From positions 1-64,000 of the forward strand of contig JADGPL010000001.1 in NCBI GenBank assembly GCA_017882455.1: a stretch of DNA of 64,000 nt. The letters are read 5' to 3'. The translations under genes and the position numbers were made by a program. Positions 1 through 6,731 of the stretch are shown in pieces. How positions within the stretch are numbered: position 1 is the first letter of the stretch; the number at the start of each line of letters is the position of its first letter. The DNA is from Solirubrobacteraceae bacterium. GTDB taxonomy: Bacteria; Actinomycetota; Thermoleophilia; Solirubrobacterales; Solirubrobacteraceae. The notes under the pieces are model-generated. The model made no database searches, was not told the DNA's origin, and was given only the letters and a program-made list of their open reading frames with translations.

Positions 1-1
1 C

Positions 2-265
2 TACCGCGAGTTCGCCGCCGACCGCGGCTCGGCGGTGCTCACCGGACGCCCCAGCGCGCTCGCCTCGGCGCTGCTGAAGATCAGCGGCACGATGGAGCGG
101 GTGCCCAGCCAGGACCTGCGCAAGGCGGAGGCGATGAGCGCCTTCTTCATTCTGCCTGCACGCACCAAGAAGTCGCTGATGAACATCTTTGCCGACCATC
201 CGCCCCTGGAGCAGCGCCTGGCGGCGCTCGAGCGCCTCGAGTCTCAGCTCCAGAGCGCCGTCTGA
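2..265 (+). CDS. htpX: HtpX-like M48 zinc metalloprotease, C-terminal part (5' truncated)
   Basis: Only the last 87 residues lie in the window; the frame is open to its left edge. It begins YREFAADRGSAVLTGRP, which matches the segment of M48/HtpX proteases carrying the third zinc ligand (the Glu of REFAAD). It ends with the HPPLEQRLAALE motif typical of HtpX C-termini. HtpX is a membrane-bound protease that removes damaged membrane proteins. The HExxH motif and the membrane segments must lie upstream of the window. The next gene, 3 bp downstream, is a PspA-associated protein, a pairing known in actinobacteria and consistent with an envelope-stress role. Assignment rests on this short segment plus context. 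Confidence 0.85.
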   Translation, partial: YREFAADRGSAVLTGRPSALASALLKISGTMERVPSQDLRKAEAMSAFFILPARTKKSLMNIFADHPPLEQRLAALERLESQLQSAV

Positions 266-268
266 GAC

Positions 269-868
269 GTGGGCCTGCGCGACATCCTCACGGGCCGCCA
301 CGAGGTCAAGGGCCCCGCGCCCGACCGCCTCTTCGCGATCTCCACCGCCTACATAACGCTCGAGTCAGAGCACCAGATCGAGCCGGTGGGCACGGCCGCG
401 ATCGTCTTTCAGGCGCTCGCCACCAGCGAGTTCGAAGCCACCCTGCGCGAGATGGAGGAAGTCGTCACGGCCACGGGCGGCGAGAGCGGGACCAAGGTCT
501 CGACAGAGGACGACAGCTACGGCTACCGCTGGATGGTCCTGCACAACCCCGACGGAGCTCCGAGTGTCGAAGACCTCGCGGTCGGGATCAACGCCGTCTC
601 CAGCTCGATCGAGACGGCCGGCTACGGCGAGCGTCTGCTGTGCGCCGTGTTCGCCTTCAAGGACGCCCAGGCGCGGCGCATCTACTTCATCTACAACTAC
701 AAGCGGGGCTTCTGGTACCCGTTCGTCCCGGCGGGTGGGGGGGATTCAACTCAAGCTCAGGAGCGCTCCACCGAGCGCGAGCTGCAGATCAAGGCGCAGA
801 TGGCCTCCGAACTGCCGATCGAGCCCGAGCTCGAGCGCTGGTTCCCGCTGTGGGGGATACCGATCTGA
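269..868 (+). CDS. pspAB: PspA-associated protein PspAB
   Basis: A soluble 199-residue protein with a GTG start 3 bp after the htpX stop, so the two are almost certainly co-transcribed. Sequence and position match the PspAB family, which travels with HtpX and PspA in actinobacteria. It has no signal peptide or obvious membrane segment. Central stretches such as AVFAFKDAQARRIYFIYNYKRG suit a compact alpha/beta domain. Its molecular role is unknown; context says envelope or membrane stress. Its last 80 bp overlap the 3' end of the convergent wax ester synthase gene, an unusually long convergent overlap. The family call is from recognition of sequence and neighbourhood, not from a search. Confidence 0.8.
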   Translation: MGLRDILTGRHEVKGPAPDRLFAISTAYITLESEHQIEPVGTAAIVFQALATSEFEATLREMEEVVTATGGESGTKVSTEDDSYGYRWMVLHNPDGAPSVEDLAVGINAVSSSIETAGYGERLLCAVFAFKDAQARRIYFIYNYKRGFWYPFVPAGGGDSTQAQERSTERELQIKAQMASELPIEPELERWFPLWGIPI

Positions 869-2324
869 GGGCCGCCCGATAGGATCCAGGGACGCTCCGC
901 TGCTCCTGGAGCGAGGCTTCTGGAGCCGCGGGCAGCGCCTCCAGAAGCTCGGCGAAGCCATCCTCTATCCCGTCGGCGAGCACCTGCAGGTCCGACGTGG
1001 AGTCGCGATCGGCGCTCAGGCCGAGCACCACGGTGCCGTTGTAGGAGAAGATGGCGATGCCCACGGTGTGCTCGGCGGCGAGCGGGACCAGCGGATGGAT
1101 CTCGCGCAACCGCGCGCCGAGCGCGTAGAGGGGGACCTGCGGTCCCGGGACGTTGGTGATCGTGAGGTTGAACAGCCGTGTGGCGTAGAGCGAACGCGCC
1201 AAGAACGCGTGCAGCAGCGGCGGAGCCAGCGCGGCCAGGTCGATCATCGCGGTGGCCCCGAGCCCCGCTCCCGAGGATTTCAGGTGGCGGGTGTGCTTGA
1301 CGATCCGGCCCAGCCGCGCGATCGCGTCGACCTCCGCGACCGGAAGGTCGACGAACAGCGAGCTCACGCGGTTGCCAAGCGCGAGATCCTCGGCTCCGAC
1401 CCGGACGTTGATCGGCACCATCGCCCGCAGCCCGTCCTGTGGCGGCGCCTCCGCGCGTGAGACGAGCAGCCGGCTCAGACCGGCCGTGCACGCCGCGAGG
1501 ACGACGTCGTTGACAGAGCCCCCGAGAGCGCGACCGATCGCCTTGATCTCGGGAAGCGAGGCGCGCACGATCAGGAAGCGGCGCGTCGCGCCGATCGGCG
1601 CATTGAGGCTCGTGCGCGGCGCGGCGATCAGCTCGTCGCGGACGAGCAGCTCCGCCAGTCGGCGCGAGCGCTCGAGCATCTCGCGTGGATGCAGCGCCGC
1701 GTGCAGGCCGGCGCGCGCCGCCTGTGCCCCGGTCCTCGCCAGGCCGGCGAGGAGCTCGGGTGGGTTCGGCAGGAGCGCGCGGACCGGCTGCGGGGTCCCA
1801 TCGGGGTCCGCCACCGTCGCCTGCGGCGGTTCCGACGAGGGCTCGGCGTCGAGCAGCAGCTGCGCAACACCGACCGATCCAACCCCATCGACGAGGCAGT
1901 GATGGGTCTTGGTCACCAGCGCCCAGGCTCCGCCTTCGAGCCCTTCGACGAGCACCATCTCCCACAGCGGGCGCATCCTGTCGAGTCGGTGCGAGAAGTA
2001 GTCGGCAGCCCAGTCGCACAGCTCGACATCGCCACCCGGCTCGGGCAGCGCCGCACGACGGACGTGGTTGCGGATGTCGAATTGTGTGTCCTTCTCCCAC
2101 CGCGGCCACGCGAGGCCTCCGGTTCGCTGGGAGGAGAGCCGCTGCGAGTATCGCGGCAGCAATGTCAGGCGCGAGGCGATGCTGTCGCGAACCGCATCCA
2201 GCCCCGGGACGGCACCGTCCGGCAGGGGGTCGAAGACCATCACTCCCCCGATGTGCATGGTCGCGCCCTCGTCCGCCTGCTCCAGCTCGAGGAAGGTTGC
2301 GTCCAATGCGCTCAGACGGTCCAC
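789..2324 (-). CDS. Wax ester synthase / diacylglycerol acyltransferase (WS/DGAT)
   Basis: The 511-residue protein begins MDRLSALDATFLELE, the usual N-terminus of bacterial WS/DGATs. It carries the catalytic HHxxxDG motif as HHCLVDG (residues 141-147), preceded by the conserved RPLWEM segment near 118-123. These enzymes esterify an acyl-CoA with a fatty alcohol or diacylglycerol, making wax esters or triacylglycerol at the membrane face. The GTG start at 2324 is preceded by TAGCCT six bases upstream, suggesting a leaderless transcript. The C-terminal 40 residues are Ala/Arg/Ser-rich and run into the convergent pspAB gene. It sits between the two halves of the Psp module, which is unexpected for its function. 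Confidence 0.92.
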   Translation of the reverse strand: MDRLSALDATFLELEQADEGATMHIGGVMVFDPLPDGAVPGLDAVRDSIASRLTLLPRYSQRLSSQRTGGLAWPRWEKDTQFDIRNHVRRAALPEPGGDVELCDWAADYFSHRLDRMRPLWEMVLVEGLEGGAWALVTKTHHCLVDGVGSVGVAQLLLDAEPSSEPPQATVADPDGTPQPVRALLPNPPELLAGLARTGAQAARAGLHAALHPREMLERSRRLAELLVRDELIAAPRTSLNAPIGATRRFLIVRASLPEIKAIGRALGGSVNDVVLAACTAGLSRLLVSRAEAPPQDGLRAMVPINVRVGAEDLALGNRVSSLFVDLPVAEVDAIARLGRIVKHTRHLKSSGAGLGATAMIDLAALAPPLLHAFLARSLYATRLFNLTITNVPGPQVPLYALGARLREIHPLVPLAAEHTVGIAIFSYNGTVVLGLSADRDSTSDLQVLADGIEDGFAELLEALPAAPEASLQEQRSVPGSYRAALRSVSPTAGTSARARARSAVRRPSAP

Positions 2325-2330
2325 GACGGC

Positions 2331-2336
2331 AGGCTA
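2331..2336 (-). promoter_or_regulatory. -10 element of wax ester synthase gene (leaderless)
   Basis: The minus strand reads TAGCCT followed by six bases and the GTG start. The spacing puts the transcription start at or next to the start codon. Confidence 0.5.
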
Positions 2337-2420
2337 CGGTGCCCGGCCGCGCCCGTCATCGGCATCCAGGTGCAGCCCCATCCGTAGTTCGCCACAGAAA
2401 CACCAGCCCGGCGGCTGCTT

Positions 2421-2699
2421 CTAGTCCGGGATCAAACCCTCGCCGGTGAACTCGCGACCGGCCTCCTCGAAGGACATGTCAGCCGGGGGGATGATCACGT
2501 CGGAGCCCTCGAGGTCGTCGTCGGGAACCACCTGGCCGCGGCTGCGCACGTAGTCGAGCACCGCGCCGAAGGCATCGGCGTACTCGTCCTCGCGGCCGCC
2601 CTCGACAACGGCGACGACGGCGTTCTCGAGCTCGTTCAGACGCCCGGCGTCATCGTCGGAGAGCCGGTACTGCCCCTCGCCGGAGATGCGGACGATCAT
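2421..2699 (-). CDS. pspAA: PspA-associated protein PspAA
   Basis: This 92-residue protein begins MIVRISGEGQYRL and ends with PPADMSFEEAGREFTGEGLIP, both hallmarks of the PspAA family that partners PspA in actinobacteria. The middle is acidic and mostly helical. Its start overlaps the pspA stop by 4 bp (ATGA), so the two are translationally coupled and probably form a complex at the membrane. A small soluble regulatory or adaptor role for PspA is inferred from the pairing. It is of normal length for the family. No own promoter is visible. Confidence 0.88.
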   Translation of the reverse strand: MIVRISGEGQYRLSDDDAGRLNELENAVVAVVEGGREDEYADAFGAVLDYVRSRGQVVPDDDLEGSDVIIPPADMSFEEAGREFTGEGLIPD

Positions 2700-3466
2700 G
2701 CCTGGCCGCTCTCGCTCGGCTCGCCGGTCGAGATCTGCGGGGTCTCCGCGGGAGCCCCCTGTCCGAGTTCGCCCTTCATCTTCGCCAGCTCGTCATCGAC
2801 GGCCGGCTGGCTGGAGAGCTGCTTGAGCTGGCGGTCGATGTCGTCTTCGCCACCGCCGAGCTGGGTGATGTCGTCGAAGGTGCCGGCGGCTTCCAACTCG
2901 GACACAGCGTCGGCGCGGGCTTTCATGTTTTCGGTCTTGTCGACCGCCCGCTGCATGGCCAGCCCCACATCGGCCATCTGCTCGCCGACACCGGTGGCCG
3001 CCTCTGAGATCCGGACCTGGGCCTCGGCGGCGGAGTACTGCGCCTTGATGACCTCCTTCTTGGTGCGGAAGGCTTCGATCTTGGCGCGCAGTTTCTGCTC
3101 GGAGTCGGTCAGCTTCTGCTGCTGATCTTCCAGTTCGGTCACCTGGGTGTCGAGGCCCTGCAGCTCGGTCTGCGCGACGTTCTTGCGTTCGAGGGCCGTG
3201 CGGGCCAGATCCTCCTTGCCCGCCGCGAGCGCCTGGCGCGCCTGCGTGTCGAGCTTGACCACGCTCTGCTGCAGGGAGCTCTCCTGCATCTGCAGGCGCT
3301 TCTTGGCGGTCACCACGTCGGCGATGCCCTTCTTGACGTTCTGCAGCTGTTCGACCTGCTTCTGGTAGCTGTAGTCGAGCGTCTCGGCGGGGTCTTCAGC
3401 CCGATCCAGCAGCTTGGAGACCTTGGCCTTCACGACGGTAGACATGCGCCCGGTCAAGCCGGCCAT
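2696..3466 (-). CDS. pspA: Phage shock protein A (PspA/IM30 family)
   Basis: The 256-residue protein is almost entirely coiled coil. It contains the family landmarks LDRAEDPAETLDYSYQKQVEQ near residue 20 and long Gln/Glu-rich helices to about residue 190. PspA proteins bind stressed membranes, form ESCRT-III-like assemblies and limit proton leakage. The C-terminus (after about 215) is an extra low-complexity Gly/Pro/Glu-rich tail. The ATG start is preceded by AGGAGG at good spacing. It is the first gene of a pspA-pspAA pair. With htpX and pspAB upstream on the other strand, it completes an actinobacterial Psp module. Confidence 0.93.
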   Translation of the reverse strand: MAGLTGRMSTVVKAKVSKLLDRAEDPAETLDYSYQKQVEQLQNVKKGIADVVTAKKRLQMQESSLQQSVVKLDTQARQALAAGKEDLARTALERKNVAQTELQGLDTQVTELEDQQQKLTDSEQKLRAKIEAFRTKKEVIKAQYSAAEAQVRISEAATGVGEQMADVGLAMQRAVDKTENMKARADAVSELEAAGTFDDITQLGGGEDDIDRQLKQLSSQPAVDDELAKMKGELGQGAPAETPQISTGEPSESGQA

Positions 3467-3544
3467 CTGATCCTCCTATTGCGTTTCCTGGGGGCGGCCG
3501 ACGGGATCTCGGCCCACGACCTCAAGCGTAGCCGACCTGGGCGC

Positions 3545-4300
3545 TCAGAACCCCAGGGGGTGGCGGACCGTGAATTCGGCGTTGGCCGGCCGCAGCGGAC
3601 GCCAGCGCGGACCCTGCTGGCTTGAGGGATCGTCAGCGGAGCTAGTGTCCAGGCGCAGTCCTGCCACGGTCATGTAGGCGTGGCCCGCGTTGGAGAAGAT
3701 CGCGATCCAGCGGCCGGGCCCGTGGGAGCCCCACCCCATGTATTCCGATGAATCCATCGGCGTCGTGAGGAGGCTGGCGCCGTGCAGCGCGAAGGACACC
3801 GTTCCCGAGCAGTCATAGCCCGGCGAGCTGAACGAGGCGTGCCCACCTCCGTAGATGTAGGGGAGCCCGATGATCTGGTTGGCCGTCCAGATGATCTGCT
3901 GCACCGATTCAGGGGCGGACATGGGCGCAGCGGCAAGGCCTGCGATGTAGCGCGCGCGTGTGCCCGGCACGAGCAGCTCGGGCTTGGCTGCGGCGGTGAC
4001 CCCGACTGGGCTTCCGCCGGTCGCCCCGCCCGCCTGGCCGGCCGGAGCAAGCGGCTGGTAGGGAACGACCTGGCCCGTGACCGTCTTCTCGTAGACGGGG
4101 CCCGTGTAGGCGATGTTGGTCGAGTGCGACGTGATCGGCGACAGGTGGAGCGCCGGGGCGGCGGGTGCCGGAGCGCCCGTCGCGGGGGTGGTGGTGGCAC
4201 CGGCGGCTGCGCCTCCGGTGCTGGCGGCCAGGGCGCTCGGCGCTCCAACGGCCACGGCAATCAAGCTGCAGACAATCGAACTGAGGGTAGATACCCGCAA
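3545..4300 (-). CDS. Secreted NlpC/P60-family cell-wall hydrolase under c-di-AMP riboswitch control
   Basis: The 251-residue protein starts at a TTG preceded by AGAGG and has a Sec signal peptide ending near ALAAS (residue 27). A Thr/Pro/Ala-rich linker of about 100 residues follows. The C-terminal half is NlpC/P60-like: the nucleophile is probably Cys164 in YDCSGTVSF and the base His207 in NAGHAYM. Such enzymes cut peptide bonds in peptidoglycan stems outside the membrane. The 5' leader carries a ydaO-type riboswitch, and in actinobacteria this class commonly controls wall hydrolases. High c-di-AMP would be expected to lower expression. The third catalytic residue is not obvious. Function as a hydrolase is family-based. 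Confidence 0.85.
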   Translation of the reverse strand: MRVSTLSSIVCSLIAVAVGAPSALAASTGGAAAGATTTPATGAPAPAAPALHLSPITSHSTNIAYTGPVYEKTVTGQVVPYQPLAPAGQAGGATGGSPVGVTAAAKPELLVPGTRARYIAGLAAAPMSAPESVQQIIWTANQIIGLPYIYGGGHASFSSPGYDCSGTVSFALHGASLLTTPMDSSEYMGWGSHGPGRWIAIFSNAGHAYMTVAGLRLDTSSADDPSSQQGPRWRPLRPANAEFTVRHPLGF

Positions 4301-4317
4301 AACAACAACCTCTTTCG

Positions 4318-4442
4318 TCGGCCTGCGGGGTTAGCTGACGGGCTAGCGCTGAAAGAGCCTGCGCTTCCCACGGTTCTACGTGAGATTCGCCCCAACAACT
4401 TGGGTCCCCCGTTCCCTGACAACTGGTCAAGGACTCGGCGTT
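4318..4442 (-). promoter_or_regulatory. ydaO-yuaA (c-di-AMP) riboswitch
   Basis: Read on the minus strand, the leader of the NlpC/P60 gene contains the conserved blocks of the ydaO class in order: CGCCGAG (about 4440), GGGGGACCCA, TTGGGGCGAATC (about 4395-4384), GTGGGA, then CCCGTCAGCTAACCCCGCAGG (about 4343-4323). The last block is the most diagnostic. A candidate extended -10 (TGCTAGCGT, TAGCGT at 4457-4452) would start transcription just before the aptamer. The aptamer ends about 18 bases before the start codon, so control could be by terminator formation or by ribosome access. The class binds c-di-AMP and usually turns genes off. Exact ends are approximate. Confidence 0.87.
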
Positions 4443-4548
4443 CGGGACGGCACGCTAGCAAAGTGCAATGACGCTTGCACCGGTTGACAGCGTTTTCGCA
4501 GTTTCTCCCCGCAAACGCCGGGGTTTTCAGACACGCCCCGTTGACCGC

Positions 4549-4554
4549 TAGTGT
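4549..4554 (+). promoter_or_regulatory. -10 element of cell-wall-binding lipoprotein gene
   Basis: TAGTGT lies eight bases before the ATG at 4563, which suggests a near-leaderless transcript and supports that ATG over the GTG at 4551. Confidence 0.45.
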
Positions 4555-4562
4555 CCCGCCAC

Positions 4563-5780
4563 ATGCGCGCCGCCCGGCTCCGAACGCTGCTCGCGACGCT
4601 CCTCGCCTGCGGCGGCGTGCTCGCCGGCTGCGGGAAGGGTCCCGCCTCAGGCGCCGGACCCACCCCTAAGATCGCGCCCGTGACTCCTGCGGGGGCCGTC
4701 AGTGTCGTCACCCGCAACACGATCCGCCTCGGCGGAGCGGACGCTGCCACGGACGCCGCGGCGGTCGCTCGTGCCGTCTACCCGGGCCTGACGAGCGCGA
4801 CCCGCCCCCAGATCGTTGTCCTGGTGGACAGGCGCGAGTGGCCCGCCGCGCTCGCCTCATCCGAGCTCGCCGGGGCGCCGCTGAACGCACCGATCCTCTA
4901 CAGCAAAGGCGATGCGCTACCGACGGTCACTCTCGAAGCGCTCGAAGCGCTCGATCCCACAGGGGCGCCGGCGCTGGCCGGCACCCAGGTGCTGCGGATC
5001 GGGACCAGGGCGGCCGTGCCCAAGCAGTACCTCACCCGCTCTCTGCCGGCCGAAGCGGCCCCTGAGACAGCCGCGACCCTCGCGCAGCTGATGGGAAGCG
5101 CGGGGGCCCCAGATCGCCACCAGGTGATCATCGTGCCGGCCGGCGCAGCGCCAACCCTGCAGATGCCCGCCAGTGGCCTGGCCGCCGAGAGCGGTGCGCC
5201 GATCCTGTTCGCGACCTCCGGGCGGCTGCCCACGGCGACGGTGGCCGCCCTGACCTCGATGCACCATCCGGCGATCTACGTGCTCGACGCGGCCGCCGTG
5301 GGCGGTTTTGCGCTCCGGGAGCTGAGCCACCTGGGCACTGTGAGCGAGATCCCCGGCCCGGCCGCCGGCGAACAGTCGAATCCGAGCGCAAACTCGATCG
5401 CAGTGGCCCGCTTCACCGACGGGCGCTTCGGTTGGGGGGTCAAAGAACCCGGTCACGGCCTCGTGTTCGCGAGCGCCCTCAAACCCCTCGACGCCCCGGC
5501 TGCGGCGCTGCTCTCGGCCACGGCCGACTATGGGCCATTGCTCGTGCTCGAAGGCGCCCATGCGATTTCCGCCGCGCTCGCCGCCTATCTCGGCGACATC
5601 CAGCCGGCCTACAGCGAAGCGTTCGACTACCGACCGGTCAGGGGCGTCTACAATCACGGCTGGCTGATCGGCGACGCCAACGCGATCTCTGCCGTCACCC
5701 AGGCTGAAATCGACACGCTGCTCGAGATCAGCCCAAGTAGAGGGTCATCCTCGGAAGCATCGGCCTCGCAGGTCGAATAG
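4563..5780 (+). CDS. Lipoprotein with cell-wall-binding-repeat-2-like domains
   Basis: The 405-residue protein starts with a lipoprotein signal (MRAARLRTLLATLLACGGVLAGCGKG), with the lipobox Cys in LAGC near residue 22. The mature part holds about three alpha/beta repeats. In each, a hydrophobic strand is followed by a GAPILYSKGD or GAPILFATSG segment, the pattern of PF04122-type cell-wall-binding repeats. It is predicted to be anchored to the outer face of the membrane and to contact the wall. A GTG at 4551 in the same frame is an alternative start. Substrate or enzyme activity is not visible. Divergent from the riboswitch-controlled NlpC/P60 gene. Confidence 0.75.
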   Translation: MRAARLRTLLATLLACGGVLAGCGKGPASGAGPTPKIAPVTPAGAVSVVTRNTIRLGGADAATDAAAVARAVYPGLTSATRPQIVVLVDRREWPAALASSELAGAPLNAPILYSKGDALPTVTLEALEALDPTGAPALAGTQVLRIGTRAAVPKQYLTRSLPAEAAPETAATLAQLMGSAGAPDRHQVIIVPAGAAPTLQMPASGLAAESGAPILFATSGRLPTATVAALTSMHHPAIYVLDAAAVGGFALRELSHLGTVSEIPGPAAGEQSNPSANSIAVARFTDGRFGWGVKEPGHGLVFASALKPLDAPAAALLSATADYGPLLVLEGAHAISAALAAYLGDIQPAYSEAFDYRPVRGVYNHGWLIGDANAISAVTQAEIDTLLEISPSRGSSSEASASQVE

Positions 5781-5789
5781 GAGAAGCGA

Positions 5790-6083
5790 TTGAGCCAGGC
5801 AGAGGATCCCCGCCGCACGCAGAGCGCCCACGAGGTCACGCTGGAGGACGTGCGCCAGCTGATGGGCGCCTCCACCCCGCACTTCGCGCTGCAGCTGCGC
5901 AATCGCATCGTCAAGCTGATCGCCGATCTCCCGCCCGATCATCCCGCGCGCATGGAAGGCGAGCGCGAGATCGCACGGCTGGAGAGCCTCGGCTTCAGCG
6001 GCGAGACCCGTGGCGAGGGCGCTGCCGAGGGCGAGCGCCCGTTGCCCTCGCTCAGCTTTGCCCCCATCCGGCCCCCGGCCTGA
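5790..6083 (+). CDS. Conserved small soluble protein of unknown function
   Basis: A 97-residue protein, predicted start TTG at 5790 with AGGAG about 8 bases upstream, placed 9 bp after the lipoprotein gene. The first 65 residues look helical, with charged and leucine-rich segments such as LEDVRQLMGASTPHFALQLRN. The tail is Pro/Gly-rich. There is no signal peptide, membrane segment or recognised motif. The tight spacing suggests co-transcription with the lipoprotein gene. I do not recognise the family. Confidence 0.6.
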   Translation: MSQAEDPRRTQSAHEVTLEDVRQLMGASTPHFALQLRNRIVKLIADLPPDHPARMEGEREIARLESLGFSGETRGEGAAEGERPLPSLSFAPIRPPA

Positions 6084-6111
6084 GAGCCCTCGGCGCCGGC
6101 GGGGCGGGCCT

Positions 6112-6657
6112 TTAGCCCCCGCCCGAGAAGGTGCGCTCGCGCCGGGCGTCCAGGAAGCGCAGGCGCAGCAGTTTGAACAGGAAGGTCGCCAGCGCCCCGT
6201 CGATCAGCAGCAGCGGGATGTTGATCCAGCGGGGCACCTGCGTGAACGCAGCGAGCCCAAGGATCACGATCGAGTGAAACGCGATCGTGGGGAGCAGCGC
6301 CAGCAGCAGCGTGTGCGAGCGGTAGCCGCTGCGGTGCTCGCGCAAAGCGACCTCGATCGTGCCGATGGCCACGGCCACGAGGCCTGCGATCAGGGTGGGC
6401 CCACCACTCGAGAAGCCGCCTGAGCTGGCCCGTTTGAAGCCGATGATCGTGCCGATCGCGCCGACCAGGATCAGCAGCTCTGAGAGCGGCAGCGGATGCC
6501 AGGGCGCCCGCGGGCGCTCGCCCACTGACATCGGCGCCCGGTAGGCGCCGGGATCGCGCTGCGCCGGGCGGCTGCGGGCACGGGGCTCCTGCACGCTCGG
6601 CGAGTTGGATCGTCGCTTGCGCGAACGACCGTGCCGCCCCGTGTTGCGCTTGGCCAC
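6112..6657 (-). CDS. Four-helix integral membrane protein, unknown function
   Basis: The 181-residue protein has a very basic, Arg/Ser/Pro-rich N-terminus (residues 1-50). Four hydrophobic segments follow at about 58-78, 86-106, 117-140 and 145-165, giving a small membrane protein with both ends likely in the cytoplasm. It begins MAKRNTGRHG at a GTG. TAAGCT lies exactly six bases upstream of that GTG, indicating a leaderless transcript. It is convergent with the preceding small gene and divergent from xseA. No enzymatic motif is visible. Confidence 0.7.
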   Translation of the reverse strand: MAKRNTGRHGRSRKRRSNSPSVQEPRARSRPAQRDPGAYRAPMSVGERPRAPWHPLPLSELLILVGAIGTIIGFKRASSGGFSSGGPTLIAGLVAVAIGTIEVALREHRSGYRSHTLLLALLPTIAFHSIVILGLAAFTQVPRWINIPLLLIDGALATFLFKLLRLRFLDARRERTFSGGG

Positions 6658-6663
6658 GGCGGT

Positions 6664-6669
6664 AGCTTA
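6664..6669 (-). promoter_or_regulatory. -10 element (leaderless) of membrane protein gene
   Basis: The minus strand reads TAAGCT, six bases, then GTG at 6657. Confidence 0.5.
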
Positions 6670-6719
6670 GAAGCCGGGCCGGGCCTCAGCGCCCGCGGAT
6701 CGACGTCGATGCCAGCGCC

Positions 6720-6725
6720 TATCCT
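6720..6725 (+). promoter_or_regulatory. -10 element (leaderless) of xseA operon
   Basis: TATCCT is followed by six bases and the xseA ATG at 6732. Confidence 0.5.
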
Positions 6726-6731
6726 CTGGCC

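Noticed and set aside
757-2109. Long minus-strand and plus-strand frames over the wax ester synthase gene
   Set aside because: They are Arg/Ala/Gly-rich antisense or frame-shifted translations typical of high-GC coding DNA; the WS/DGAT frame has clear family motifs.
4463-4480. GTGCA/TGCAC inverted repeat upstream of the riboswitch as an operator
   Set aside because: Only 5 bp per arm with an 8-bp gap; too weak to call beyond chance in this composition.
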